Shown: piece after piece, positions 47,712 through 56,886 of the stretch
Layout of the letters: each line of letters begins with the position of its first letter
Position numbering within the stretch: the stretch's first letter is position 1
From: JBBDJG01 sp040880005
GTDB taxonomy: Bacteria > Actinomycetota > Thermoleophilia > Solirubrobacterales > JBBDJG01
Reading direction: 5' to 3'
Assembly: GCA_040880005.1 (NCBI GenBank)
Contig: JBBDJG010000012.1
Location: 1 to 64,000, forward strand
DNA length: 64,000 bases
Translations under genes and position numbers: made by a program
The notes under the pieces: generated by a model
The model's input: only the letters and a program-made list of their open reading frames with translations
What the model was told of the DNA's origin: nothing
Database searches by the model: none

Positions 47712-48575
47712 GTGGGACGCAAGCGCAAGGTGCGCGTGCCGGCTTCGTCGGCCAACCTCGGACCGGGCTACGACGCGATGGCGGCCGCGGTGTCGCTGTA
47801 CATGGAGCTGGAGGTCGAGGAGACGGGCGAGTTCTCGGTCGACACCGGCGGACTGCGCCTGCCGACCGACGAGAACAACCTTTGTGTGCGCGCGTTCGCG
47901 GAGCTGCACACGACCGACGAGATCGCGTTCCGGATCTCCTCGGAGATTCCGCCCGCCGGCGGGCTTGGCTCGAGCGGCGCGGCGATCGTCGCGGGGCTGG
48001 TCGCCGCCGACCACATGTTCGAGCTGGGGTTGGAGAAGGAGGAGCTGTTCGACCGCGCCAACCGCATCGAGGGGCATCCCGACAACGTCGGGGCGTCGCT
48101 GTACGGGGGGTTCGTGATCTGCGACGGGGGAGAGGTCGCGCAGATCGAGCCGCCGAGCGGATTGGAGGCGATCGCTGTCGTGCCCGAAGAGCCGGTCTCG
48201 ACCGCCGCCGCACGCGCGGCGCTGCCGCCCGAGATCCCAATCGGCGAGGTCAGCTACAACATCGCGCACGCGTCGCTGCTCGCGCTCGGCCTGGCGCGCG
48301 GCGACCTGGCGCTGATCTCACGCGGGCTGCACGACCGCATACACCAGCCGCGGCGCGAGCATCTGTACCCGCGGTCGATCGAGCTGGTCGGCAAGGCGCG
48401 CGAGCTGGGCGCGCTCGGCGCGACGATCTCGGGCGCCGGCCCGACCGTTCTGGTGTGGTGCTACTTCGAGCAGACCGGCGAGGTCGTTGAGGCGCTACGC
48501 ACCGAGGTCGCCGGCTGGGCCGAGGTAAAGCGGCTCAACTTCGTGGCGCAGGGCGCGGATGTGACCAACATTTAG
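47712..48575 (+). CDS. thrB: Homoserine kinase
   Basis: 287 residues from GTG 47712. GHMP-kinase motifs: VPASSANLGPGYDAM at the N-terminus, the ATP loop IPPAGGLGSSGAAIVAGL, and the C-terminal GATISGAGPTVLVW. It phosphorylates homoserine for thrC. It ends the operon lysA-hom-methyltransferase-thrC-thrB. A short GGCCA/TGGCC stem at 48603-48616 follows. Upstream open frame into thrC is not credible as protein. Confidence 0.94.
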   Translation: MGRKRKVRVPASSANLGPGYDAMAAAVSLYMELEVEETGEFSVDTGGLRLPTDENNLCVRAFAELHTTDEIAFRISSEIPPAGGLGSSGAAIVAGLVAADHMFELGLEKEELFDRANRIEGHPDNVGASLYGGFVICDGGEVAQIEPPSGLEAIAVVPEEPVSTAAARAALPPEIPIGEVSYNIAHASLLALGLARGDLALISRGLHDRIHQPRREHLYPRSIELVGKARELGALGATISGAGPTVLVWCYFEQTGEVVEALRTEVAGWAEVKRLNFVAQGADVTNI

Positions 48576-48625
48576 CGCTGTCATCGGCCCACCCCACCTA
48601 CTGGCCATTTGTGGCCTTTCGGCAA

Positions 48626-48727
48626 TATTATGCAGATGCGTCCTCGCAAGGCTTCAATTCGGCTAATTCCGTAATATTTTGCAGAAAAGGGTTGTAGTTG
48701 ACTCCACGGAAGCTATTCTGCAAAATA
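48626..48727. promoter_or_regulatory. Three operator half-sites and a -35 element upstream of the hipBA-like pair
   Basis: TATTTTGCAGA (48675-48685) and its exact inverse TCTGCAAAATA (48717-48727) flank the promoter, and TATTATGCAGA (48626-48636) is a third copy with one mismatch. TTGACT at 48698-48703 lies between; CAAAAT at 48721-48726 is the best -10 with 17-base spacing. The second arm abuts the start codon, consistent with autorepression. Confidence 0.65.
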
Positions 48728-49003
48728 ATGCCGAAACGGTCCGACATGCTAGCGCGAGAAATTGGCCTTCGCATCAGAGAAGCACGGCGGGCTCAGAACC
48801 TGCGGCAGGATGAGCTGGCCATCGCCTCAGGGGTCAGCACGAAGACTATCCACAACATCGAGCACGGCTATTCGGGTACAGGTCTGGACACGATCATCCA
48901 AGTGCTTTCGGTCCTGGGACTGGACCTCGATCTGATTACGCGACGGCCATCACTGCCTGCCGATAGCGCAGAAGTGGCTCCGGGAGGAGACATTGACTCG
49001 TGA
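48728..49003 (+). CDS. HipB-like antitoxin (XRE helix-turn-helix)
   Basis: 91 residues from ATG 48728. The helix-turn-helix is REIGLRIREARRAQNLRQDELAIASGVSTKTIHNIEHGYS, followed by LDTIIQVLSVLGLDLDLITR, the usual HipB dimerisation strand. No Shine-Dalgarno sequence precedes the ATG, and the putative -10 element touches it, so the mRNA may be leaderless. An earlier TTG at 48698 would overlap the -35 element. It overlaps the HipA-like gene by 11 bases. Confidence 0.85.
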   Translation: MPKRSDMLAREIGLRIREARRAQNLRQDELAIASGVSTKTIHNIEHGYSGTGLDTIIQVLSVLGLDLDLITRRPSLPADSAEVAPGGDIDS

Positions 49004-50267
49004 TTCGACCGCAGGCCGCCTGTCCGTGTTTCTGCATGGAGTCGAGACTGGCTCGCTGAGAACTCTTGGCCCCGGGCGCTACAGGTTTGCATATGGCGAG
49101 GGAGTGGTGGCGACTCACGACCGTGGCGACATCGTTCTCTCAGCGTCGCTTCCGATAAAGGACGAGGAGTTCCAGTCACAACGGACGAAGCCGTTTTTTG
49201 AGGGTTTACTACCAGAGGGACAGGTGCGCAGAACGATTGCAAGGTCCCTAGGCGTTAGCGAAGACAACGGTTACGGAATGCTCGCTGAGCTTGGTGCGGA
49301 ATGCGCGGGCGCGGTCGTAATCGTCCCTGGCGGTAGTCGTCCCAGAAGCCCGGCTGAGTGGACCGTGGAATGGCTGGCCGACGATGAGCTTGCGCAGAAA
49401 ATTGAGGATCTGCCCAGGTATCCGCTAGGTGTTAGAGCGGATGACGAGGTAAGGCTGAGCCTAGGGGGAGTACAAGAGAAGCTGTTGCTGACTCGCGCTC
49501 CGGATGGAAGGCTGGGGCAGCCGAAAAACGGAGCTCCAAGCACGCACATCCTCAAACCCGGCCGAGGAGAGTATCCCGATATCGTCGCGAACGAAGCGTT
49601 TTGTCTTCTTGTTGCTCACTTCGTCGGTCTTCCAGTACCGAAGGTGGAAGTGATAGACGTTGCAGGGTCGCCTTGTCTCTTGGTTGAACGTTTTGATCGT
49701 CATGTCACAGATGATGGCGGGATCGAACGGGTGCACCAAGAGGACACCTGCCAGGCACTCAGGCGGCTACCGAGCGAGAAGTACGAGTCGGAGGGAGGAC
49801 CGTCTATCGCCGAAATCATCAACCTGCTTCGCGACATCGGCGGCTCTACGACAGCCAGGGACATAAGAGGGCTCCTAATGGTGACAGTGCTGAACCTACT
49901 GCTGGGAAATTGCGATGCGCACGGAAAGAACTATGCGCTATTGCACGAACCCAAGAAGGGAATCAGCCTCGCTCCCTTCTATGACATCGTTTCAACCAAT
50001 GTTTACCCACAGCTGACGGACAAGCTGGCGATGACAGTTGGGGGAACATCAAAACCGGAGGAGATCACCGCGCGGTCCTGGGCGAAACTCGCGGAAGAAA
50101 GCGGTCTGGGACGGCAGCTTCTGTCTCAGGTTGAAGGGAACATTCGGTTGATTGTCAAGACCGTTGATGCAGCATTGTTCATGGCCTCGGAAATGGGTTG
50201 GTACCGTCCGGTGCTAGAAGAGATCATCGCGTTGTGTAAGAAGAGAGCATTGGCTTTGACGCGGTGA
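48993..50267 (+). CDS. HipA-like serine/threonine kinase toxin
   Basis: 424 residues from TTG 48993 with GGAGGAG upstream. The N-terminal HipA domain contains PFFEGLLPEGQVRRTIARSLGV. The kinase part carries SLGGVQEKLLLTR (ATP loop), LLVERFDRH, the catalytic GNCDAHGKNYALL and the metal-binding FYDIVST. HipA kinases phosphorylate translation factors such as glutamyl-tRNA synthetase and induce dormancy. Base composition is clearly more AT-rich than the neighbours, suggesting transfer with its antitoxin. Confidence 0.9.
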   Translation: MTRDSTAGRLSVFLHGVETGSLRTLGPGRYRFAYGEGVVATHDRGDIVLSASLPIKDEEFQSQRTKPFFEGLLPEGQVRRTIARSLGVSEDNGYGMLAELGAECAGAVVIVPGGSRPRSPAEWTVEWLADDELAQKIEDLPRYPLGVRADDEVRLSLGGVQEKLLLTRAPDGRLGQPKNGAPSTHILKPGRGEYPDIVANEAFCLLVAHFVGLPVPKVEVIDVAGSPCLLVERFDRHVTDDGGIERVHQEDTCQALRRLPSEKYESEGGPSIAEIINLLRDIGGSTTARDIRGLLMVTVLNLLLGNCDAHGKNYALLHEPKKGISLAPFYDIVSTNVYPQLTDKLAMTVGGTSKPEEITARSWAKLAEESGLGRQLLSQVEGNIRLIVKTVDAALFMASEMGWYRPVLEEIIALCKKRALALTR

Positions 50268-50338
50268 AACCATACGCAGGTTTGCTCGCCGAGCGAACGC
50301 AGTCGCGACTTACGGTCCCGCTATTCCGATACGCAGCG

Positions 50339-50974
50339 CTAGATCTGCTCCCCGCTGACCAAATGCATCGCGTTTTCAACTGAGCGCAATAGTTCGCCGC
50401 CGCTCATCGCTGCTTCGGGTTCCAGCAGCCATTGGAGCATCAGGCCGTCGACGATGCCGATCAGGATCGAGGCGACCGCCGAGGTATCCACGTCAACGTC
50501 GGTCGGGGTGCAGCACTCTTCGACCAGCGCGGTGACGGCCTTGCGGTTCTGCTGATACATGGCCGCGAGTTGCGCACGCAACTCCTCCGAGTGCGCCGAC
50601 TGCGCCAGCGCTTCGACGAAGGCGACGAGGAAGGGCCGGTTCTGCTCGAGCGTTTCGCTCCAGGCGCTCAACGATCGGCGAAGACGCTCGAGCGGCGACG
50701 CATCGACGTCCGTGACGGCGGCTATCGCCAGGTGCACCAGCCAGCGGTTGAACGCTTCCGCGATCGCCTCGTTGAGCAGCTTCTCCTTCGATCCGAAGTG
50801 GTAGCCGATCGAGCCCAGGTTGGTGCCCGAGGCCGCGACCAAGTCGCGCGCGGTCGTGCGCGCGTAGCCCTTCTCCTGGATGCACTGGATTGCGCCCTCG
50901 AGCAGCGCCTCGCGGTGCCCGCGTGGGCGGCCGGCCGGCACCGGGGAGGAGGATTTCGCTGTCGCGGTTGACAT
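50339..50974 (-). CDS. TetR-family transcriptional regulator
   Basis: 211 residues. The N-terminal helix-turn-helix is REALLEGAIQCIQEKGYARTTARDLVAASGTNLGSIGYHFGSKEKLL; the ligand-binding domain contains RPFLVAFVEALAQSAHSEELRAQLA and ILIGIVDGLMLQWLL. It diverges from the P450 operon, and a long inverted repeat lies between the two start codons, so it probably represses both transcripts and responds to a P450 substrate. The ligand is unknown. Confidence 0.9.
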   Translation of the reverse strand: MSTATAKSSSPVPAGRPRGHREALLEGAIQCIQEKGYARTTARDLVAASGTNLGSIGYHFGSKEKLLNEAIAEAFNRWLVHLAIAAVTDVDASPLERLRRSLSAWSETLEQNRPFLVAFVEALAQSAHSEELRAQLAAMYQQNRKAVTALVEECCTPTDVDVDTSAVASILIGIVDGLMLQWLLEPEAAMSGGELLRSVENAMHLVSGEQI

Positions 50975-50980
50975 CAGACC

Positions 50981-51013
50981 ATCTATACGCTTGTATTAGA
51001 CGCCCGTATAGAT
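50981..51013. promoter_or_regulatory. Inverted repeat between the TetR gene and the P450 operon
   Basis: ATCTATACG (50981-50989) and CGTATAGAT (51005-51013) are perfect 9-bp arms around 15 bases (TTGTATTAGA inside). The repeat is only 6 bases from the TetR start and 28 from the first P450 start. A local operator for the TetR protein is the simplest reading. Confidence 0.7.
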
Positions 51014-51041
51014 TGCCACACGAAGCCCGCGGAGGCAAGTC

Positions 51042-53087
51042 GTGCCGGATCAAACAGTCGCAGATGCGCCCACAGCCGCCGAATCGCACGCCAACGGCGT
51101 CCGTCCCGCCTCCGAGATTCCGGGCCCGCGCACGCCGCGCCTGCTCAACTCGCTGATCGGCGTGTACCAGCCGGTTCGGGCGAGGCTAGACGCGCGCAAG
51201 CGCTTCGGTCCGATCTATCGCGTGCACGACTCGATCCTCGGCGACGTCGTCACACTGGCCGACCCCGAGCTGGTCGGCACGCTGTTCAAGGGCGACGCCG
51301 AGACCTTCCACGTCGGTGAGCCGCGCGCGGTGATGGAGCCGGTCACCGGCATGCACTCGATCCTGCTGCTCGACGAGGACCGCCACCTGCGCATGCGCAA
51401 GCTGATGCTGCCTCCCTTCCACGGCGAGGCGATCGAGCGCTACGGCGAGTTGATCGAGCAGATCACCAACCGCGAGATCGACCGCTGGCAGATCGGCGCG
51501 ACGATCCGTACGCGCACGGTCGCGCAGACGATCACGATGGAAGTGATCATCCGCGCCGTGTTCGGCATCACCGACCGCGAACGCGTCGCCGAGCTGAAGA
51601 CCCTGCTTCCGGCGCTCTCGGGCGTCAATCCGCTGCTAGCGTTGGACATCGTGCGTCACGACCTCGGTCGGCACAGTCCATGGGGCAGTTTCCTGCGCAC
51701 ACGCACGCGCGTGGACGAGATCCTCTACGAGGAGATCGAGCGCCGCCGCGGTGAGGCCGACCTCGAAGAGCGCGACGACATGCTCTCGCTGCTGTTGGCG
51801 GCGCGCGACGAAGAGGGCAACCCGCTAACCGACATCGAGCTGCGCGACGAGCTGATCACGCTGCTGCTCGCCGGTCACGAGACGACGGCCAACTCGATCG
51901 GCTGGACGTTCGAGCGCGTGCTGCGAACGCCATCGGCGCTCGAGCGACTGACCGAGGAGGTTCGCGCGGGCGAATCCACCGAGTACATGGACGCCGTGAT
52001 CAAAGAAGCATTGCGGGTTCGACCGGTGATCATGGAGGTCGAGCGCGGCGTCACCAAGCCGTTCGAGCTGGGCGGATACAGATTCGAGCCGGGCGCACAG
52101 CTCGCGGCCTCGATCATCCTGCTGCACTACGACCCCGAGCTGTACGGTGCCGACGCGCAGGAGTTCCGCCCCGAGCGCTTTCTGGAAGGCGCGCCCGAGC
52201 CCTACACCTGGATCCCGTTCGGCGGCGGGCGCCGCCGCTGCCTGGGCGCGACGTTCGCGCAGTACGAGATGAAGGTCGTGATCTCGACGATCCTGAAGAG
52301 AGCCGTCCTACGTGCAGCCTCGCCGAAGCCCGAGAAGCTGCGCTTCCGCGGCATCGCGCTGGTGCCAGCGCGAGGCGGCGAGGCGATCGTGGAGAGCGTC
52401 GATGGGCGTGCGAGCGGCGACTGGCGCTCACAGGTGCTGCCAGTGCGCAGCGACGACTCCGGCAAGGTCGCGCGCACCTACTCGCGACTCGCCCCGGTCT
52501 ATGAGGTGTGGGCGAAGTTCACCGAGTCCAAGCCGCGCCGGCGTGTGACGGAGCTGGCCGACGTGCATGACGGCGAGTCGATCCTCGAGGTCGCGGTCGG
52601 CACCGGCGTGCAGCTATGCGAGCTGGCGCGAAGAAACCCGAACGGCACCACCGCGGGCGTCGATCTGTCGAAGGGCATGCTCGCCAAGACTCGCCGCACG
52701 CTCGCGCGCGCAAACATCGCGAACGTTGATCTTCGCGAGGCAAGCGGGCTCGAGCTGCCGTTCGCCGACGACTCGTTCGACCTGCTCGTCAACGGCTACA
52801 TGCTCGACCTGCTGACCTACGACGACATCGCGCGCGCGATCGCCGAGTTCAAGCGGGTGCTGAAGCCCGGCGGGCGGATCCTGCTGACCAACATGACGAT
52901 CGGCGAGAAGCCGCACCATCGCATCTGGGACCGCCTCTACGAGCGCGGCATCGACCTGACCGCCAACTGCCGCGGCGTCTTGGCGGCGCCGGTATTGGAG
53001 GAGCTGGGTTTTGCCGACATAGAACGGCAGTACATGGCCCAGGGCAGCTTCCCAACCGAGATCGTCACCGCGCACCTGGATGGCTGA
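51042..53087 (+). CDS. Cytochrome P450 fused to a SAM-dependent methyltransferase
   Basis: 681 residues from GTG 51042 (GGAGG upstream). Residues about 25-450 are a complete P450: I-helix LLAGHETTANS, K-helix KEALRVRP, the PERF motif FRPERFLEG, and the heme loop FGGGRRRCLGATFA with Cys400. After a linker (about 455-475), residues 480-681 form a class I methyltransferase: ILEVAVGTGVQLCELA (about 512), GVDLSKGMLAKTRR, LPFADDSFDLLVNGYML and LKPGGRILLTNMTIG. The two activities would act in sequence, for example hydroxylation then O-methylation. The frame is continuous; the pair is unusual. Overlaps the next P450 by eight bases. Confidence 0.88.
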   Translation: MPDQTVADAPTAAESHANGVRPASEIPGPRTPRLLNSLIGVYQPVRARLDARKRFGPIYRVHDSILGDVVTLADPELVGTLFKGDAETFHVGEPRAVMEPVTGMHSILLLDEDRHLRMRKLMLPPFHGEAIERYGELIEQITNREIDRWQIGATIRTRTVAQTITMEVIIRAVFGITDRERVAELKTLLPALSGVNPLLALDIVRHDLGRHSPWGSFLRTRTRVDEILYEEIERRRGEADLEERDDMLSLLLAARDEEGNPLTDIELRDELITLLLAGHETTANSIGWTFERVLRTPSALERLTEEVRAGESTEYMDAVIKEALRVRPVIMEVERGVTKPFELGGYRFEPGAQLAASIILLHYDPELYGADAQEFRPERFLEGAPEPYTWIPFGGGRRRCLGATFAQYEMKVVISTILKRAVLRAASPKPEKLRFRGIALVPARGGEAIVESVDGRASGDWRSQVLPVRSDDSGKVARTYSRLAPVYEVWAKFTESKPRRRVTELADVHDGESILEVAVGTGVQLCELARRNPNGTTAGVDLSKGMLAKTRRTLARANIANVDLREASGLELPFADDSFDLLVNGYMLDLLTYDDIARAIAEFKRVLKPGGRILLTNMTIGEKPHHRIWDRLYERGIDLTANCRGVLAAPVLEELGFADIERQYMAQGSFPTEIVTAHLDG

Positions 53088-54447
53088 GCCGGCCGTAATT
53101 GATCGCGCGCAGGCGCCCGCCCCGGCCGGCGGCAACGGAGCGCTCAGGCCGCTTGCGGCGATGCCCGGCCCGAAGTGGCCGCCGGTCGTGCAGTCACTGG
53201 TATTTCTCTCCAACCCGGTGCGCTTCGCCGAGTGGGCGCGGCGGCGCTACGGCCCAGTGTTCCACTTTCGCAGCGCTGTGCTCGGCGACATGGTCTACGT
53301 CTCCGACCCGGCGATCGTCAAGCAGATCTTCACCGGCGATCCGCACAAGATGCGCGCCGGCGCGGCCAACCAGCCGCTGAAGCCGGTGACGGGGCCGCAC
53401 TCGATCCTGCTGCTCGACGGCGAGCGCCACATGCGCATGCGCAAGCTGATGCTGCCGCCCTTTCACGGCGAGGCGATCGAGCACTACGGAGAGCTGATCT
53501 CGGAGATCGCCGAGCGTGAGATCGACCGTTTCCCGATCGGCCGTCCGTTCGCGATCCGCGACCACACCCAGGCGATCACGCTCGACGTGATCATCCGCGC
53601 GGTGTTCGGGATCGACGAGGCCGAGCGCCAGCGCGAGCTGCGCCGGATCCTTCCCGTGCTGTTGGACCTACGCCCCTCGGTCGTCTTCGAGCGCACGCGC
53701 ATCGACCTCGGCCCGCGCAGCCCCTGGGGACGCTTCGTACGCGCCAAGCGCCGCACCGACGAGATCCTCTACGACGAGATGGCGCGCCGTCGTGAGCGCG
53801 GCGATTCCGCCGAGCGCGACGACGTCTTCTCGCTGCTGCTGGCGGCGCGCGACGAGCAGGGCAATCCGCTCAGCGACGAGGAGCTGCGCGACGAGCTTCT
53901 GACGCTGCTGGCCGCCGGCCACGAGACGACCGCGACCGCGCTCGCCTGGGTGTTCGAGCGCCTCGTGCGCCACCCTGACAAGATGGCCCGGCTGCGCGAG
54001 GACATCACCTCGGGCGCCGGCTCCTACCTGGAGGCGACGATCAAGGAGACGCTGCGCGTGCGCCCGGTGATCATGGACGTCGGCCGCAAGACGAGCGAGT
54101 CGGTCGAGCTGGCCGGCTACGAGATCCCGCCGGGAATCATCCTCACGCCGTCGATCGGGCTCGTGCACCTGTTGCCCGAGATCTACCCTGACCCGCACGA
54201 GTTCCGGCCGGAGCGCTTCCTGGGGGAAGGCGCGCCCGAGCCCTACACCTGGATCCCGTTCGGCGGCGGCGTGCGCCGCTGCATCGGCGCGGCCTTCGCC
54301 CAGTACGAGATGCAGCTCGTGATCCCGGCGATCCTGCGCAGGGTCGATTTGCGCGCCGCGCGCTCCAAGCCCGAGCGGCAGAGCGTTCGCGGCGTGACGC
54401 TGGCGCCTAGCCGCGGCGGCGAGGTCATCGCGAGCAAGTCCGAGTAG
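53080..54447 (+). CDS. Cytochrome P450
   Basis: 455 residues. I-helix LLAAGHETTATAL, K-helix IKETLRVRPVI, FRPERFLGEGAPEPYTW and heme loop FGGGVRRCIGAAFA with Cys401. It is closely similar to the P450 part of the preceding gene (shared MRMRKLMLPPFHGEAIE and RDELLTLLAAGHETT), so the cluster arose by duplication. ATG 53080 lies inside the end of the fusion gene. Redox partners are not encoded nearby. Substrate unknown. Confidence 0.92.
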   Translation: MAEPAVIDRAQAPAPAGGNGALRPLAAMPGPKWPPVVQSLVFLSNPVRFAEWARRRYGPVFHFRSAVLGDMVYVSDPAIVKQIFTGDPHKMRAGAANQPLKPVTGPHSILLLDGERHMRMRKLMLPPFHGEAIEHYGELISEIAEREIDRFPIGRPFAIRDHTQAITLDVIIRAVFGIDEAERQRELRRILPVLLDLRPSVVFERTRIDLGPRSPWGRFVRAKRRTDEILYDEMARRRERGDSAERDDVFSLLLAARDEQGNPLSDEELRDELLTLLAAGHETTATALAWVFERLVRHPDKMARLREDITSGAGSYLEATIKETLRVRPVIMDVGRKTSESVELAGYEIPPGIILTPSIGLVHLLPEIYPDPHEFRPERFLGEGAPEPYTWIPFGGGVRRCIGAAFAQYEMQLVIPAILRRVDLRAARSKPERQSVRGVTLAPSRGGEVIASKSE

Positions 54448-54474
54448 GGTCCCGAGCAGGCGAGGAGACCCCAG

Positions 54475-55803
54475 TTGCTTCGTGAAGACACCGCTCGCAC
54501 CACATTGGCGCCACCGCCGGGGCCGCGCTCGCCGGCGCCCGTCCAGCTCGCACAGCGCTTCCTGACGACGACCCGCTTTGCCGAGCGCTGTGTCGAGCGC
54601 TACGGCCACATCTACATGCTTCGCATGCCGGGTGGCGAGCGCGTCGTCCAGGTATCCGATCCCGACGCGATCAAGCAGATCTTCACCGCGCCGAAGGGAA
54701 CCTTCGACGTTGGCAGCGGCGGCAACGCGCTGCTGATGCCGCTCGTCGGCAGCGATTCGCTGCTCACCCTCGACGGCGACCGCCACCTTCACCACCGGCG
54801 CCTGCTGCTTCCGCCCCTGCATGGTGAGCGCATGCGCGGCTATCGCGACCTGATGGTCGAGGTCACCGAAAACGCGATGGCGAGCTGGCCGGTGGACAGG
54901 CCGTTCGCGATCCACCCGCAAATGCGCGACATCACGCTCGACGTGATCATCCGTGCCGTCTTCGGCGTGAAGGAAGCGACCCGTCAGGACGAGCTGCGCC
55001 AGGCGCTGCGCGAGATCCTCGACCTGGGCCAGGGGACGATCGCGTTCGCCCCATGGATCCGCCACTGGGTGCACAGACCCTGGGTCAAGTTCCTCGAGCT
55101 GCGCGAGCGCGTCGACGAGCTGCTCTACCAGGAGATCGCACGTCGTCGCGGCGAGCCCGACCTGGCCGAGCGCGAGGACATCCTCTCCCTGCTGCTCCAG
55201 GCGCACTACGAGGATGGCTCGCCGATGTCCGACAAGGAGTTGCGCGACGAGCTGGTCACGATGCTGGTCGCCGGGCACGAGACGACCGCCACCGGGCTGG
55301 CATGGACCTTCGACCTGATCCTGCACGACGAGCGCGTGATGGAGCGGCTGCTCGGATCGCTCGACGAAGGCGACGAGTATCTGGACGCCGTCATCGCCGA
55401 GGCCCTGCGGATCCGGCCCGTGATCGCGCAGATCTCACGCAAGCCGCGGGAAGCGTTCGAGCTCGGCGGCTACACGATCCCTTCCGGGGCGCTGGTAGCG
55501 CCGAACATCGCGCTTGTGCATCGGCGAGGGGACCTGTATCCGGAGCCGAACGCCTTCAAGCCTGAGCGTTTCCTCGACGACGGGCCCGACACATACACCT
55601 GGCTCCCCTTCGGTGGCGGCGTTCGCCGCTGTGCGGGCGCCGCCTTTGCGACGTTCGAGATGGGCATCGTGCTTCGCACGGTGCTCCAACGGGCAAAGCT
55701 GCGCGCGGCCGACCCGGAGCCCGAGCAACCTCATCCGCGAGCGGTCACGATCGCCCCGCGCAACGGAACGACGGTGGTCGCAGAGCGGATCGACCTGCGC
55801 TAG
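54475..55803 (+). CDS. Cytochrome P450
   Basis: 442 residues from TTG 54475 with GCGAGGAG upstream. I-helix MLVAGHETTATGLAW, K-helix IAEALRIRPVI, FKPERFLDDGPDTYTW and heme loop FGGGVRRCAGAAFA with Cys386. More divergent from the other two (HHRRLLLPPLHGERM instead of MRMRKLMLPPFHGE), suggesting a different substrate or position. It is the last gene of the P450 operon, 27 bases after the second P450, and convergent with the ParA gene. Confidence 0.92.
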   Translation: MLREDTARTTLAPPPGPRSPAPVQLAQRFLTTTRFAERCVERYGHIYMLRMPGGERVVQVSDPDAIKQIFTAPKGTFDVGSGGNALLMPLVGSDSLLTLDGDRHLHHRRLLLPPLHGERMRGYRDLMVEVTENAMASWPVDRPFAIHPQMRDITLDVIIRAVFGVKEATRQDELRQALREILDLGQGTIAFAPWIRHWVHRPWVKFLELRERVDELLYQEIARRRGEPDLAEREDILSLLLQAHYEDGSPMSDKELRDELVTMLVAGHETTATGLAWTFDLILHDERVMERLLGSLDEGDEYLDAVIAEALRIRPVIAQISRKPREAFELGGYTIPSGALVAPNIALVHRRGDLYPEPNAFKPERFLDDGPDTYTWLPFGGGVRRCAGAAFATFEMGIVLRTVLQRAKLRAADPEPEQPHPRAVTIAPRNGTTVVAERIDLR

Positions 55804-55812
55804 CGGGGTCTG

Positions 55813-56625
55813 TTACGCGACAAGCTGTTGGCGCAGCGCGCTGACGCGCTCGCGTGCCTCGACGTCGCCGAGTCGCGACAGCAGCTCGTTCGCCAGTGAC
55901 ACGTAGTCGGTGCCCAACTCGGGCTTGTAGTCGAGGATCGAGACGCCGCGCTCGGCCGACTCGGGGTAGCGCACCGACTTGCGGATGATCGTCTGGAAGA
56001 CCTTCTCGCCGAAGCTCTCGCGCAGGTTCTGGTAGCTCTCGCGCGTGTGTACGACGCGCAGGTCGGCGATGTTCATCACGACACCGAGCCATTCGAGCTG
56101 CTCGTTGAGGCTCTCCTTGGCGATCTCCATCACCTGGAGCACCTGCTCGACGCCCTGCAACGAGAAGTACTCGCCTTCGGCGGTGATGATCGCGTGCGTC
56201 GCCGCCACCAGGGCGTTAACGGTCAGAAGGCCAAGCGTCGGCGGGCAGTCGATCAGGATCATGTCGTGCTCGCGACGCGACTCGAGCAGCGCGCGCTTGA
56301 GCGTCAGCTCACGGCCCATCTTGCCGGCCAGCACCAGCTCCGCCTCGGCGAGGCTGAGGTTCGCCGGCAACATGCCGCGATGGATCGCGTCAACCGAGCG
56401 GGCGCGGCCGGAGAGCACCTCGCCGATCGTCGGCGAGGCGTCCGGCTCGACGTCGAAGTAGTCGCTGAGATTGCCCTGCGGGTCGAGATCGACCGGCAGC
56501 ACATCCATCCCGGCGCGGCGCATCACGTCGGTCAGGTGGCGCACCAGCGTCGTCTTGCCGGTTCCTCCCTTCTGGGAGAGGACCGCGACCACGGGACAGG
56601 GGGCTGGCAGGATGGTCGGCTGCAT
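55813..56625 (-). CDS. ParA/MinD-family ATPase (orphan)
   Basis: 270 residues. The deviant Walker A is LSQKGGTGKTTLVRHL, Walker A' is LPVDLDPQGNLSDYF, and Walker B is DMILIDCPPTLGLLTVNAL, all in Soj/ParA style. ParA uses ATP to position DNA or protein cargo. No parB gene and no centromere-like repeats are seen next to it, so this is probably a second, cargo-specific ParA and not the main chromosome partition protein. A longer reading from further upstream lacks support. Confidence 0.9.
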   Translation of the reverse strand: MQPTILPAPCPVVAVLSQKGGTGKTTLVRHLTDVMRRAGMDVLPVDLDPQGNLSDYFDVEPDASPTIGEVLSGRARSVDAIHRGMLPANLSLAEAELVLAGKMGRELTLKRALLESRREHDMILIDCPPTLGLLTVNALVAATHAIITAEGEYFSLQGVEQVLQVMEIAKESLNEQLEWLGVVMNIADLRVVHTRESYQNLRESFGEKVFQTIIRKSVRYPESAERGVSILDYKPELGTDYVSLANELLSRLGDVEARERVSALRQQLVA

Positions 56626-56817
56626 GTCGGCGCCTACCGTACCCCATGGCGAAGCCTTGGCGGTACCGCCCGTCGGGCCGGGCTGCGGCCCGCCGCCGTC
56701 GCTAAAGTTCCGCCAATTTGCGGGAAATCAGGCGGCCATCCGGTCCCCTCAGCTGCCGCCGTCGGGGCCCTGCGCCAGACTTTCGCCGAGTTCCTTCTCT
56801 CCGGGCGTGCGCTCAAA

Positions 56818-56823
56818 TATAAT
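56818..56823 (+). promoter_or_regulatory. Candidate -10 element of gltB
   Basis: TATAAT, a perfect -10 hexamer, lies 63 bases before the gltB start in an AT-rich patch. The -35 region is poor (near TTCTCT, 56795-56800), so an activator may be needed. About 260 bases between parA and gltB hold nothing else that I recognise. Confidence 0.55.
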
Positions 56824-56886
56824 TCAGAGCCGCAAATGAACCCGTCGCGCGCCCGCTCGGAGCAAGGCGCGGACCCGGGAGGATAA

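Noticed and set aside
55813..56886. Replication origin or parS near the ParA gene
   Set aside because: No DnaA-box cluster, no TGTTTCACGTGAAACA-type parS and no parB, dnaA or dnaN nearby.
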